From contig MNCI01004871.1 in assembly GCA_015680685.1 (NCBI GenBank), forward strand, positions 155,204-219,203: a stretch of 64,000 bases of DNA, given 5' to 3'. Shown in pieces: positions 19,640 to 32,021 of the stretch. Within the stretch, counting starts at the first letter, position 1. The number at the start of each line of letters is the position of its first letter. The stretch is from Gnetum montanum (Eukaryota; Streptophyta; Gnetopsida; Gnetales; Gnetaceae). Both the position numbers and the translations under genes were made by a program. Under the pieces are notes generated by a model. The model was not told the DNA's origin. It ran no database searches and was given only the letters and a program-made list of their open reading frames with translations.

Positions 19640-22150
19640 GTTGAGCTCTGGTGTTGGTTTGAAGGGAGCTCCGAAGCCTTATTTGTTTGAGGAGCGTGTA
19701 CGGACTCAATTGCTTGTGGTTGTGAGCACTTGTTTGGGCTTTTGGTTCTGAAGAAGGGTCTTCTCTTTGTACGGTTGTCAGAACCAGCAGCGGGTTGAAT
19801 GTTTACGGCTCTTGTAGCATTACGTTGCTGCGGTTGAGTGGGGAGTTCCCCTTGCATTGTTGGAGCAGGTGGTATTGGAACTAACGGTGCAAGAGAGGTG
19901 GATGGATTTGGAGGATGGTACATGTGTGGAGTGTCTCCCATAGGAGAAGGAGTCCTAAAATACTCCCGAACTTGGTAGTGACATTGTGGAGTTGCGTGAC
20001 CCATAGAGTCACTTGGAGAAATCGGCTGCTGCACGTAGTAGCCATATGAGTCTGGTTGCCGGTAAGGGTATTGTTGTCTAGGCGGTGGAATCCCCCATGA
20101 CTGTGGGTGTTGCCACTGCTGGTGTTGCTCGATAGGTTGTGGTGGAGTTCCACTTGGATAATACGTTAACGGTTGGTGGAATTGCCTTGGGTTACCTTGG
20201 GGATAAGGTAACCTTCAGGGTGCCTGTCGTCTGTTAAGTCTTGGGTTGAGTGCATACACCCTAAACTCTTGTAGATGTGAGATGATTAGAGAACATCCTT
20301 TAGGATGGTCATATTGGCAGATCTCACACCCACCATCATTATCTGTGTCCAAATCCACAACCTCATCAGCAATAGTCATTTTTCCCTTACCCTTGTCACG
20401 TGCATGGCCTGAATCTCTCCGCTTTTTCTTATCGTGGTTACTACTCCATTCCCCCTTAGACTCTTCTATGATTTTCAGGACAGTTTCAATTTTACTGTCT
20501 AAGGAGCTCAATATTTCATCAACCTTAGCTGATACTTTTGTTGTTAGCTTTTAAATCGGCAAGGTTTTTCTATTCACCAACTCTTCGAGTGGTGACTCAT
20601 CCTCCTCATCGCAAAATCTCACTCCCCTCTTTCGGAGGGAAGGATCGTGGTTATATTCTTCTATGCTTTCTCTTTTCCATAGCTCCCCTTCTTCTTTGGC
20701 TACTTGCTCCAACAATTAATGAACTTCATGGGATCTAAGTTCAGATAATCTCCCTTGGGCATATGTCCCAAGGGTTCTCCTAGTTTCATGCCTTAGACCA
20801 TCTACGAGGTGGCAGAGTTGATTTGGTTGTGCATAACCATGGCCCGGGCAATGATGTAGCAATGCATAATATCGGCCCATGGCAGCATCCAAGGGTTCGT
20901 GATTACCTTACTTTCATCCTTAGATCTGCTTACGCAAGTTGGACACTCTGGAGTACATTTGGTATTTATCGTTGAACAACTCTAACATCTTACGCTATCT
21001 CCTAATGGTTTTCGACTCTAAGGACTGGTACCAACTCTCTGCTTCTTTTATGAGTGTCCTAGGAAACAACTTTAATTTTTACCACTCGTTCTCAATATTT
21101 TGCAAGGTGTAGGCATTGAGGAATGCCTGTAAATGATTCTACGGATTAGCATTGTATCTCCCTTCGAACCGTGGGATATTATTCATGTCTAAGCACTTGA
21201 TCCAGCTATCTTTTTGATGCGTTGTTGGTATTCTCATAGCCTCCATGATGTCTAGCATACTTCGGGTGGCAAGTAGGGGTTCATCATGATCATCTCTTTC
21301 ATGACGTCTATGATGCCTACTTGGTTCCCTACTTTCCCTTCTCTCATGCCTAGACTCTCTAGACTGCCCTCGTCCTCACTCTCAACTCTCTCATCGAGGT
21401 CTCTCATTTTGCTTACCCTTATCCTCACCGTTATGCCCTTTATGATTACGTCTTGATGTGGAAGGAGAGGGTGAATGATGTGATGAAGGGAAAGAAGAAG
21501 GAGAACCATCACCATGACGATGTTTCTTACCTTCTCTTCTGTGGCTACGGCCCCGATTGTGATGACGATCTGAATGCCCGTCCTTATTATGTATTTTTGT
21601 TCCCTCAGTGAATAGTTGGCATTCATTAGGATTAGAACTAGGGTTGTGTATCATGAAGTGTAGGTTCTGATACCCCACCTCCTCACTATAGTTAGGAGGA
21701 GGAACATCTTTCGATAGAGAACCTGTTAGAACTAGTTCACCATCTCCAATTTTGCTTAGGACATGCGGGACACCTTTGCCCTTCAACAATGTATGGTGGC
21801 TCTCCTGCCTCGAGTCTCTTAAATGTTGTGCTACTGTGGGATCGTAATCCCTTGTGTCAAAATCACCTATAACGTATTCAGCGTATAGCTGTGTCATGCC
21901 TATCAGTGCAAGAGCATGAAGGAGCATGTCAGGGACTGCCCGATCTGGAGGTAACACTATGTTACCTTGCAAATCTCTCTAACGCAGTTTTTCTTCCTTA
22001 TGGAGGATAAAGGTAAAATTGGGTATATACTCATTAGGATGAGTATATACCACTTGATGCTGTTGAGGAACTGGCGGTTCACGATTATGTGTGTTAGATC
22101 GTCGACTGTTTCTTGGATGATCCCTAGGTGGTGAAGTGCTCTTATGACAA
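19640..22150 (-). pseudogene. Gag of element H
   Basis: The N-terminal part (21391-22150) contains NIVLPPDR and an arginine-, histidine- and serine-rich tract; the usual ATG has been lost by a small insertion near 22150. The capsid core (about 20550-21250, many stops) has the FPRTLIKEAESWY and YYALLHHCPGHGYAQ phrases of the family. A zinc knuckle with unusual spacing, CEICQYDHPKGC, lies near 20300-20345. A Pro/Gln/Tyr-rich linker leads into protease. Stops are mainly where CAA, CAG, CGA or TGG would be sense. Confidence 0.8.
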
Positions 22151-22288
22151 GAAGAAAAGAAATTGTGTCTTATTCAGTGTGCTGATTAACCATTATATAA
22201 TTTTTCGTTTAATTAATCCTAAGGGTTTGTTTAAGCTCCCAACGATGTGGATAATTTCCTATGTTCTACTTAGTGCACAAACACTTAG

Positions 22289-22306
22289 TCCCTGGCAACG
22301 ACGCCA
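22289..22306 (-). other. Primer binding site, tRNA-Asp type, element H
   Basis: On the minus strand TGGCGTCGTTGCCAGGGA lies one base inside the 5' LTR. It matches the complement of the plant tRNA-Asp 3' end (TGGCGCCGTTGCCGGGGA, from memory) at 16 of 18 positions. Confidence 0.8.
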
Positions 22307-22307
22307 A

Positions 22308-23131
22308 TGATGAGTGGCGAGGTACCCCTACACTCAACCATACGAATACGAGTGTTACACGCGCGATTTAGTCGAACTCCGCAGAATAAGTGCCTACACG
22401 CCTTATGGAACACTTAAGGTTAATCATTCATTGTCTTCCTAGACTTATATTTGTCATGGTTGTATGGTTAAGTAAGTCTGAGGTATGTGATTTTTATATC
22501 TTTTCTGTTTTATCTCCTATGCTGACGAGGTGAAGGGTGAAGAGACTAATTAGCTAACTTTAACTAACTAACTAAGCCTTAATTAACCCAGCATCAGCAT
22601 CCATTCCCACTTACCGTTCACACCCTAAACTAATGCAACCTTGGTTACCAAATGCTACTCGTTATTGGGATCACCAAGCGTAATGCACGTGCTCGAAGCA
22701 GTCGTATTGAATGCACTTAACTAGGAGAGAAGGGTTGAGAGAGAATTAATCAACTAATAAAGCATTTAAATGGTAAATAATACATAACAGTAAATAAAAT
22801 CCTATTTATCCTATTCCATGCACTGCAAGGTTTATCTAAGAAGTTCGTCCTTATTCCGTACACAAACTTGTGTTCAGGTACAATATTTGCTCGAATAAAG
22901 ATCCGTTCACTTTGGAGCTTCTACTATGGGCACATGGAAATTATTCTATCTCTGGGGAGGTAAAATTGCCAGAGTTTTACTATGGTCTAGGCCTAAACTT
23001 AGAAACAAGGGAGAGCTGCCTCTTATTTATAGACTTGGCGGCGCACCGTGATATCGCGTACGCGATATTGCGAGGGATGCAATATTGCAGCGGACGCAAT
23101 ATCGTGGCCCATGCGATATTGCGTCCCATCA
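22308..23131 (-). repeat. LTR shared between H and a further array copy
   Basis: The 824-bp LTR reads TGATGGGACG...CACTCATCA on the minus strand. It serves as 5' LTR for H and, at the same time, is preceded by polypurine tract and 3' UTR (23132-23403), as a 3' LTR would be. This double role marks a tandem array produced by recombination. TATA box (TATTTATA) is at 23024-23031, with five palindromes upstream at 23042-23127. Confidence 0.9.
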
Positions 23132-23403
23132 TACCCCCATGACTGAATAAAAACTTGTCCTCAAATTCCTTACAAAACATTGGGAAGGTATGAGATTATT
23201 GACTCAAATGGAACTAATGGTGAATGGGATGACATGTGAACTGATCATCATTACAGAACAAGACAAAACTGGTGTTCACAACAACAAGAGTGAACACCTT
23301 ATACATTTGACATCAGGCCTTATTTGGTAGCTGAGAGAGAAGAGAGAAAATAGAAGAAGTCTACTGCTGCCAATGCCAAGACTGCACCTTTCGTTGTCTA
23401 TTC
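23132..23403 (-). repeat. 3' UTR end of the truncated array copy (part 1)
   Basis: On the minus strand this is the polypurine tract and last 270 bp of 3' UTR, closely matching 17072-17345. It breaks off at the insertion site of element A and resumes at 33305. Confidence 0.85.
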
Positions 23404-23408
23404 ATAAG
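23404..23408. repeat. Target site duplication of element A, left copy
   Basis: ATAAG, repeated at 33300-33304. Confidence 0.9.
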
Positions 23409-24201
23409 TGATGGGACGTGATATCGCGTCTTCCCCTGTGATATCGTGTACGCGATCTCGCGGTGCACCATCATATCTATAAATAAGAGGCCACTCTCCC
23501 TTGTTTCCTCATCCTAGGCTAGACAGTAGGGAAACTCTGGCAGATTGATCACTCTAGAGATTGAATATTTTCCATGTGCCCGTAGTAGGAGTCCTAAAGT
23601 GAATAGATCTTTATTCGAGCAAACATTGTACTTGAACATAAATTTGTGTACGGTAATAAAGACGAGCTTCTTGGATAAACCTTGTAGTGCATGGAATAGG
23701 CTAATTAGGATTTTATTTACTATTATTTATTGCCTGTTATTTATTATCTGTTATTTACTGCTTTCTCTCTTAGCCCTTCTCTCCTAGTTAAGTGCCTCAG
23801 TACGACCACTTCAACCACGTGCGTTACGCATGGTGATCCCAGCAATGACTAGTGTTTGGTAGCCACGGTTGCATCGATTTAGGGTGTGTACGGTAAGTGG
23901 GAACGGATGTTGATGCTAGGTAATTTAGACTTAGTTCATTAGTTAGAGTTAGTAATTAGTTTCTGAACCCTTCACCTTGTTAGCATAGGAGACAAAAACA
24001 TAAAAAGCTATAAAAATCATATACCTCAAACTTACTTAACCATACACCGTGACAACTACAAGTAAGTCTGAGAAGATAACGAATGATTAACCCTAAGTGT
24101 TCCATGGGCATGTAGGCACTTAGTCTACGGAGTTCGACCGAATCGCGCGTGCTACGCTCGTATTCGTATGGTTGAGTGTAGGGGTATCTCGCCACTCATC
24201 A
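23409..24201 (+). repeat. 5' LTR of element A
   Basis: 793 bp, TGATGGGACG...CACTCATCA. Only three palindromes precede the TATA box at 23478-23485, against eight in the 3' LTR. Confidence 0.95.
23415..23485 (+). promoter_or_regulatory. Short U3 palindrome array and TATA box, 5' LTR of A
   Basis: GTGATATCGCG, GTGATATCGTG and GCGATCTCGCG, then TATAAATA at 23478-23485. The compact U3 is only about 70 bp upstream of the TATA box. Confidence 0.6.
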
Positions 24202-24202
24202 T

Positions 24203-24220
24203 AGGCGCTGTTGCCGGGGA
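24203..24220 (+). other. Primer binding site, tRNA-Asp type, element A
   Basis: AGGCGCTGTTGCCGGGGA starts two bases after the LTR and differs at two positions from the expected tRNA-Asp site. Confidence 0.85.
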
Positions 24221-24340
24221 CTAAGTGTTTGTGCGCTGAATAGAACATAGGATATCACTCATGTCGTTGGGAGCCTAAACGAACCTTCAGGTTAATTAAA
24301 AGAAAAATTATATAACGGTAAAATTAGCACACCCACAATA

Positions 24341-26850
24341 ATATCTTCTTCTAATAAAAGCAATTGGCTACCTAGGGATAATACAAGAAACAGTCGGCAA
24401 TCAAAAACACATAACCGAAATCAGCCAAGTCCTCAATAATACCGGATAGTCTATACTCATCCCGATGAGTATATTTCAAACTTTACCTTTATCCTCCATC
24501 AAGACGAACAGCTGCAATGGAAAGATTTGCAAGGTAACATCGTGTTACCCCCAGATCGATCAGTCCCTAACATGCTTCTCTGTGCTTTGGCACAGATCAG
24601 CATGATAGAATTATATGTTGAATACGTTGCAGATGACTTTGACATGAGGGATTATTATCCTACAGCCACACAACGTATGAGGGACTCAAGGCAGGAGAGC
24701 CAACGTACATTGTTGAAGGACAAAGAGGTCCCACACGTCCTTAGTGAAATCCGAGATGGTGAACCACTCATAATGGGTTCTCTATCAAAAGATGTTCCCC
24801 CTCCTAATGATGATGAGGAGGCGGGGTATCAGAACCTACGATCCACGATACACAATCCTGGTTCTAATCCCCGTGAACGCCAACTATTCATAGAGGGAAC
24901 AACAAATCATGATAAGGAAGGACACTTAGATCATCATCATGATCGAGGCCGTAGCAGCCGAAGAGAAGGTAGGAAGCATCATCATGGAGATGGTTCTCCT
25001 TCTTCTTATCCTTCATCTTATCACTCACCCTCTCCTTCCACATCTGGGCATAGCCATCATGAACATAACAGTGAGGATAAGGGTAGACAAAATGAGAGAC
25101 CTTGATGGGAAAGTTAAGAGAGAGGACAAGGTCATGAACGAAGGGAAAGTAGGGAACAACAAAGAAATCACAGGCGTCATGAAGGAGATGATCATGATGA
25201 GCCCCTACTTGAAACCCAAAGTATGCTCGATATAACAAAGGTTGTAAGAATACCAACAAGGCATCAAAGAGATAGTCGGATTAAGCGTTTAGACATGAAC
25301 AATATCCCACACTTTGAGGGGGGATAAAACGCTAATCCGCAGCATCATTTACAGGCATTCCATGATGCCTACGCCTTGCAAAACATAGAGAACGAGTGGC
25401 AGAAACTAAAGTTGTTTTCCAAGACACTCATTAAGGAAGCAGAGAGTTGGTACCGGTTCTTAGAACTAGAAACCATATGGAGGTGGAGTATGATGTTAGA
25501 ACTCTTCAACGATAAATATCAAACGTACTCTAGAGTGTCTAACTTGCGTAAGCAGATCCAAGGATGGAAGCAAGGTACTCATGAACCCTTGGATGTTGCC
25601 ATGGGCCGATACTATGCATTGTTACATCATTGCCCTGGCCATGGATACGCTCAACAGAATCAACTTTGCCACATCGTAGATGGGCTAAGGCATGAGACTA
25701 GAAGAATCCTTCGGACTTATTCCCAAGGAAGACTATCAAAACTTAGAGCCCATGAAGTTCATCGCTTGTTGGAACAAGTAGTAAAAGAAGAAGGTGAACT
25801 ATGAAAAAGAGAGAGTTCAGAAGAATACAACCGTGATTCCTCCCTTCGGAAGAAGGGAGTAAAATTTTGCGATGAAGAGGATGAGTCACCACTCGAAGAG
25901 TTGGTGAACAGAAAAACCTTGCCGATTCAAAAACTAACAATAGAAGTATCGGTTAAGATGGATCAATTATGGGATTCCTTAGAATCTAGACTTGAAACTG
26001 TCTTGAAAATTGTAGAGGAGTCTAAGGAGGAATGAAGTAGTGACAAAGGTAAGACAAAGCAGAGAAATTTAGGCCTTGCACATAACAAGGCTAAGGGGAA
26101 AATTACTATCTCCGATGAAGTTGTGGATTCAAACACAGACGATGACGGTGGATGTGAGATCTACCATTATGATCATCCCAAGGGATGTTGTCCAATCATC
26201 TCATATCTACAGGAGTCTAGGGTGTATGCACTTAATCCGAGACTTAACCAATGGTAGACACCCCAAAGGTTACCTTATCCTTAAGGTAACCCAAGATAGT
26301 TCCACCAACCATTAACGTACTATCCAAGTGGAACTCCACCACAACCCATCAGACAACATCAGTAGTGGTAATACCCACAATCATGGGGGATGCCACCGCC
26401 GATACAACAATACCCTTACCGGCAACCTGATCTTTATGGCTATTATGTGCAGCAACCGATTTCTCCAAATGATTCTATAGGTCACATAGCCCCACCACGT
26501 TACTATCAAGTTCAGGAGTATTTTAGGACTCCTTCTCTGGGAGATGTCCCATGCCCATACTATCCTGCAAATCCATCTGCATCTTTTACACCAGTAGCTC
26601 CACCACCAACTGCTCCAACAAGGCCCAAGGTAATTCCCACTTAACCACAACAACCCAATATCATGAGGGCTTCCAATCCTCAATTCTTAGTTGGTTCTAA
26701 CAATTATATGCCAAAAAGCCCTTTCTTTAGAACCAACAATCCAACCAAGCCCTTGCCATCACAAGCGGTTGAACATCTAAATACCTCCATACCGAATAAG
26801 ATTTTGGGACCCCCTTCAACCCAGAAATTGAGGCCAATGCACATGGTTAT
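24341..26850 (+). pseudogene. Gag of element A
   Basis: A single frame runs from 24341 through gag into protease (to about 27343) without a frameshift; it is broken only by stops such as 25103, 25802 and several at 26030-26370. The start codon is ATA where element B has ATG. Domains in order: N-terminal region with GNIVLPPDRSVPNML, a basic Arg/His/Ser tract (24900-25110), capsid core (25270-25800) with FEGG, NEWQKLKLFSKTLIKEAESWY and HHCPGHGYAQQNQL, a zinc knuckle with unusual spacing (GGCEIYHYDHPKGCC, second Cys lost, near 26150) and a Pro/Gln/Tyr-rich linker. Confidence 0.85.
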
Positions 26851-27650
26851 GTTAACACATACCGTTACTGACCGGATTAAGGTAGGCCACCTTCCCAAGA
26901 AATTCTCTGATCTGGAAAGCCTCCTAATTTATCTCCAAGTCGCTGGGAATGAACCTCATAAGGCTCTTCTTAACTCAGGCTTTGGAGTCAACTTAATTTC
27001 ACAAGAATTGTATAAAACCTGGAACCTGCCTCCACTCAAGAAGAGCAATATTCGCTTAGCGTTGGCTGACCAGTCCATCACTGTTCCTTTGGGATAGGTT
27101 GAGGACATTGTCACCACCGTGGGTGGTTGGTCATACCTAGCTGATTTCCTAGTGATCCAAATAAACAATGACAAAGGGGACTTCCCGATAATAATGGGAA
27201 GGGCATGGCTGAGCACAGTAGACATGCACCTAGGAATTCGAAATCTTTCCCTAGAAATATCCAAGAAAAATACCTTTGGAAAGATTGAGAAGAAGAAAGT
27301 TCCATGCATTGCATACAGTGACACAGGGCGCCATTGCGTGTAGAAATCATGGGTAATGGGAAGTTTAACATTGCCTGCATGCAATCGATGTGCACAAGAC
27401 ATCGATATACAAAAGTGCCTATATGCAGCAGCCACATGACAAGAAAACACCCAATGCTGATGGCTGACCAAGAGAACAATTCAATGACATGCACGGAACT
27501 GACTAAGGGAATAACGAGTACTTACGTTGAAAGCATGGATGCACTTGAGCAAGTCCATGGCCAACTTCCAGTCCTTAACCCTAAAAACATTAATTGGGGG
27601 AAGTTGGAGATTCCTGAGAATTTTAAACAAGAGCCCCTAGATTTATAACC
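26851..27650 (+). pseudogene. Protease of element A
   Basis: Retropepsin in the same frame as gag. The active-site motif reads ALLNSGFGVNLIS where ALLDSG is expected, so the catalytic Asp is Asn. A TAG at 27097 and a frameshift near 27335 follow. GDFPIIMGRAWLSTVD is the conserved later motif. The tail leads into the linker TINWGKLEIPENFKQEP before RT. Confidence 0.8.
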
Positions 27651-27659
27651 GTTGCCCAC

Positions 27660-29160
27660 CGGTTTGGAATACATGGCCCTTAAAAATGGAAAACTAGTAA
27701 TCATCAACACAAAGCTCACCCCCAAGCAAAAAGAGAGTTTGCTAAAGGTGATAAATAAGTGGTCAATAGCCTTTGCCTGGTCATACCTTGAACTAACCGG
27801 AATAGATCCTAGGATATGACAACATAGGATTTACACGGACCCCTCCATGAAGCCTCACAAGCAACCGCAGAGGCGATTGAACTCAAAGTTAAAACAAATA
27901 GTGAAAGAGAAGATAGAGTAACTTCTCAAGGCTAGGTTCATTTACCCCATTGCTAATAGCGAGTGGTTACTCCTCTTGTAATTGTACCAAAAAAAAGATG
28001 CAAATGGAGGGTATGTATAAACTTTAGGCTATTAAATATGGCAACATTCAAAGATCACTTCCCATTGCCATTTGTTGACCAAGTCTTAGACAATATAGCA
28101 GGGCATCACTATTACAATTTTCTGGATGGATATAGTGGGTACAACCAAATATGAATCGCACCAGAAGACCAAGCCAAAACAATGTTCACTAGTCCTTGGG
28201 GAATGTTTGCATACAAACAAATGCATTTTGGCTTGTGCAATGCCCCTGCCACATTCCAACGATTAGTTCTAAGCATATTTCAACAGCAAATAGGTAACGG
28301 AGTATAAGTCTTTATGAATGAATTCTCCACTTATGGGACAAGGTTTGATCAAGCCCTCGACCGATTAGAGCAAGTATTGAAACGATGTGTTGAAACCAAC
28401 CTAAAGCTCAACTGGCAGAAAAGCCATTTGATTGTTCAAGAGTGCGTTGTACTAGGACATAAAATTTCACAATCAGGAATAGAGGTGGATCTGGAAAAAA
28501 TTAAAGTCATCCAAGGAATTACCCAACAACCAGAAACTATCAAAGACATTCGGTCATTCCTTGGACATACTAGCTACTACAGGAGATTTATTGAGAACTT
28601 CTCCAAAATTTCCAAGCTATTGGTGGAATTAACGAAAAAAGATGCATCATTCGAATGGACCAAGGAATGTGAACGAACATTCCAAACTCTCAAACAGAGG
28701 CTTGTGAAAACTCCCATTCTACAAGCCCCTGATTGGTCCAGGTCATTCCATATCATGACCAACGCATCTACTTACGCCTTAGGAGCTATACTGACACAAT
28801 TAGATGAACAAAAATGACCTTATTACATCCACTGTGCCAGTAAGAGTATCACTAGTGCACAACTCAACTACACGACTACGGAAAAGGAATTAATGGCTGT
28901 AGTGTTTGCATTGGACAAATTTAGGCACTATGTATTGGGCTACAAAGTCTACATCCATATAGATCATAGTGCAATTAGGTTCCTTATGAAGAAGCCAACG
29001 GTTGGCCAACGTATCATACGTTGGTTGGTAATTCTTCAAGAGTTTGATTTAATGATAGTAGATTGCAAAGGCACCAAGAATGTAGTCGCAGATCACCTAT
29101 CTTGGTTGCGTTGGGACAACAAAGAGGATGAATATGTTGTATCTGACCATTTTCCTGATG
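27660..29160 (+). pseudogene. Reverse transcriptase - RNase H of element A
   Basis: The gypsy RT is recognisable by WRVCINFRLLN, FLDGYSGYNQ, FGLCNAPATFQR and LGHKIS. The catalytic FMDD box reads FMNE (28311-28322), both Asp lost. RNase H follows with MTNAS (28755-28769; Asp expected), TTEKELMAVVFALDKF and VADHLSWL. Stops and small shifts occur near 27820, 27920, 28153 and 28306. The phrases fit the Athila/Tat branch rather than the chromoviruses: no chromodomain is present. Confidence 0.9.
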
Positions 29161-29279
29161 AAACCCACTTTGTCGGTGTAGTAAATTATCAACCCACGAA
29201 AATAAATTGGTATAGTAGCATTCTTACTTATCTCATTTCACAACAAACACCACAGGGGTTGGACTTTAGGAAGACACAA

Positions 29280-30537
29280 CAATTTCTTTTCAAAACCAAG
29301 TACTTCATGGAAATCAAGGGATAACTCTATAAAGTCTGTCCTAATGGCTTGGTTCGATGGTGTGTGCCCGATAAATATTAATTAAAATTTCTCCAGGATG
29401 CTCATGAGGGCCCCTGTGGGGGTCACTATGCTAGAAGACGAACGGCTACCAAGGTCCTACTTGTAGGATATTATTGGCCAATACTATTTTGGGATGCCCA
29501 TCATTTCGTCCAATCCTTTGAGCACTGCCAACGTGATGGTGGAATGACTGCTAGAATGGAGGATCTGCAACAATGGATTCAACCTTTGAAACCCTTCGAT
29601 ATCTGGGGAATAGATTTTATGGGGCCTATTACACCAATGTCCAACGGAAAAGCATATATCATCGCTGCTATTGATTATTTAACCAAATGGGCTGAAGAAA
29701 CTATAGTAACAGATTGCACATCATCCACGACTGCACAATTTGTACAACAACAAATCATAAACAGGTTTGGTGTTCCGCGTGCACTCATCTCTAATAATGG
29801 AACACATTTTACGGGTGCAACCTTTCACAAATTGATGCAACGCTTAGGGGTTGAGCATAAATTGACCACACCTTACCACCCCCAAGCTAATGGCCAAGCT
29901 GAGGTTACTAACTGGGAGATTACAAGAATATCAACGAGAACGATTAGCAAATTTAGACGAGACTGGAGCATGAAACTGAACAACGCTCTCTGGGCGTACC
30001 GCTCAACTTGGAAGCTCCCTACAGGCTATTCTCCCTATGAGTTAGTGTATGGGAAACTACCAAAACTCCCTATACATAATGAGCTCCATACACTATCCAT
30101 GGCTTGCGACCTTCACTTAGACCTCGACCTAGCACAAAAAAAAACGGTTGGCAACTCTGAACGTGCTAGACGAGAATAGATTGGTTGCACTATTGTTAAA
30201 TGAGTTACACAAGGCACATAGTAAACAGCATCATGACTCAAGAATTTAAAGATTTAGGTACCAACTACGAGACAAGGTCCTTTATTGGAATCCCACGCAT
30301 GTACCACAGCATACAAAATTTCAAACATTATGGAAAGGACCCTATATTATTCATACAACCTTCCCCTCTGGAGCCATGATGATATACAAGCCTGATAGCT
30401 CGGATAAAAGGTTATTGGTTAATGTACAACAAACAAAACCTTTTCGTGAACCAAAAACAGCTAGTACAAATCACACCTCCACTAGCAGGCAACCTCGCTC
30501 TCTATTTCGGATCTCTTCCTTGCAATTCAATCATGGG
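29280..30537 (+). pseudogene. Integrase of element A
   Basis: A zinc-binding HHCC remnant (HEGPCGGH ... FEHCQRD, one Cys replaced by Phe) is followed by the core: first Asp in GIDFMGP, second catalytic position Asn in ISNNGTHF (29793-29795), Glu in GQAEV (29901-29903), the last two 35 residues apart as in D,D35E. The C-terminal part continues to a frame break near 30178 and ends GDGHLC around 30537. A stop at 29322 separates the N-terminus. Catalysis is excluded by the Asp-to-Asn change. Confidence 0.9.
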
Positions 30538-30810
30538 GGAGATGGCCACCTATGCTGATCATTGGAGGCCCTCAGTCTTTTTGATTTTTTTTTTGCACAT
30601 TTTTTTCTTACAAATTTCTTTAACTTTTCTTTTTTTTGTTTTTCAACATCGTTATACATTTTCATTTTTTGTGTGTGTGTGTTATCAACCCTATAAGTTT
30701 GTCACCTAATAAGTGTTCTTCCTGATGGTATGAACTATTTTTCATTGATTGCTAATGTTTGGTTTTTACCTTTAAGTTATGATGTTGATACTAAGGTATG
30801 TTCTTTTGAT

Positions 30811-30939
30811 ATGGCAGGCAATGAGTCCACTTCATCCATCCATCCACTAGTTTCTATGGTCTCTTTCGACTTGAAAATGTACAGTCCCCTTCATAATGAG
30901 AACTTTAACGAATTGGTGACTGGGCATTTCTCAAACTAA
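30811..30939 (+). other. Small conserved open frame in the 3' UTR of A
   Basis: ATG at 30811 opens 42 codons starting MAGNESTSSIHPLVSMVSF. A corresponding frame with similar N-terminus (MAGNEITSPIHPPISMVS) can be read in element B on the minus strand near 45320. The length differs and downstream parts diverge. It may be a leader exon, a relic, or chance. Confidence 0.3.
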
Positions 30940-31825
30940 GGAAGGACTCAAGGTTTGAAAAGGGTATGACTTCAAGAGAACTTGATGCTTTTATGTTGGC
31001 CATTCTCTTGGGTGCTTGGATGTTTTCTTCTTGAGTTTTCTTGTCATTCTAATGTTACCCAGTTATTGGAAGCTAAGACAATAAAAATAAGAAGTCTTTG
31101 CATGGTGTGGTTCTTACGCATAAAAACACAAAAAAAAGTGAGAATTCAAAGCACACCCCTTAGACGAATAATCCCTTGGGCTACAAGCACTGGTTATGGA
31201 ACCAAAAATGTTCCCTCGAACTAAGGCCCTTCTTGCTTCCCATTCTCTCCTCCTTATTCCATCAAAATGGTGGTGACTCTTAGGGGAAGCATTCTTGTTA
31301 TTCAAGGGGATGGATTAATCGGATGCATTGATGCGAAGTCACTGGATGTGGTTGGTTTGAGGCCGAAGTGGGAATGAGATTTACCAAGTCACATTAATCA
31401 TGAAACACACAAGGGATTGTACACCACCTTGTTCTTGGGATTCCATTCCATTCTCTTCTCTCCATCCTTCTCTCCATTATTCACCTCATTGCCGGTTGTA
31501 TCATTAGTGTATATTTTGGTAGATACATTATTTTCTTTTTGGTAAATTCTTGTGGTTAAGACTTTAACTCTTGTTCCAAATGACATTCCCAGAGCCTACG
31601 GACTCTTTGAATGTGGTTTTGTCAGGGCATTAAGGGCATGAGCCTGCTTTGGGGACGACTTACTGAGATTCCTATTTGGTGCACCAATTAATTTCTTTTC
31701 CCTTAACATTTTTGCAATCTAATTTATTTTGTTTTTTTCATTTCCATCTTGATATCCATTTCATCGATGTCATAGTTGTCCCTTTTTATCTATCTTTCTT
31801 GTTCTTATTCTTTCTCCATTCTATC

Positions 31826-31950
31826 GCTATCGGAGGTTCGTGATTAGTCATGGGGGTATGGGGCCCGATTTTTTCGATTTTCTATGGGGCTTGATTTTTT
31901 TGATTTTCTCCTAGCCCCTATTTTTTCCTAATCCCTACACCTTTGGTAGT
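31826..31950 (+). other. Conserved hairpin with second polypurine tract in A
   Basis: GCTATCGGAGGTTC and CACCTTTGGTAGT form the decayed arms of the hairpin that is perfect in H. In the loop 'attagtcatgggggtatgggg' (31845-31865) repeats the polypurine tract and the bases that precede the real LTR. Confidence 0.5.
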
Positions 31951-32021
31951 CATCATTAATATATCTCCAGACTCGTATTAGCCATACCACAACTCAGTCA
32001 ATGGACTTTCACTGAAGCAAG

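Larger units (their letters stand above)
16241..23131 (-). mobile_element. Element H: non-autonomous gag-pro gypsy retrotransposon
   Basis: On the minus strand the order is LTR (23131-22308), tRNA-Asp-type primer site, gag, protease, a short junction, 3' UTR, polypurine tract, LTR (17071-16241). RT, RNase H and integrase are absent: protease-linker sequence near 18885 joins directly to what in element A is the very end of integrase. Beyond the 5' LTR there is no flanking DNA but the 3' UTR of another copy, so H is part of a tandem array sharing LTRs. Element B has the same organisation and the same deletion junction. Confidence 0.85.

Noticed and set aside
24888-25259. Minus-strand frame within gag of A, and similar antisense frames in gag of B, H and F
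   Set aside because: Shadows of the Arg/His/Ser-rich gag tract; no independent evidence.
26956-27494. Minus-strand frames over the protease of A
   Set aside because: Antisense of the conserved protease domain, which has motifs on the plus strand.
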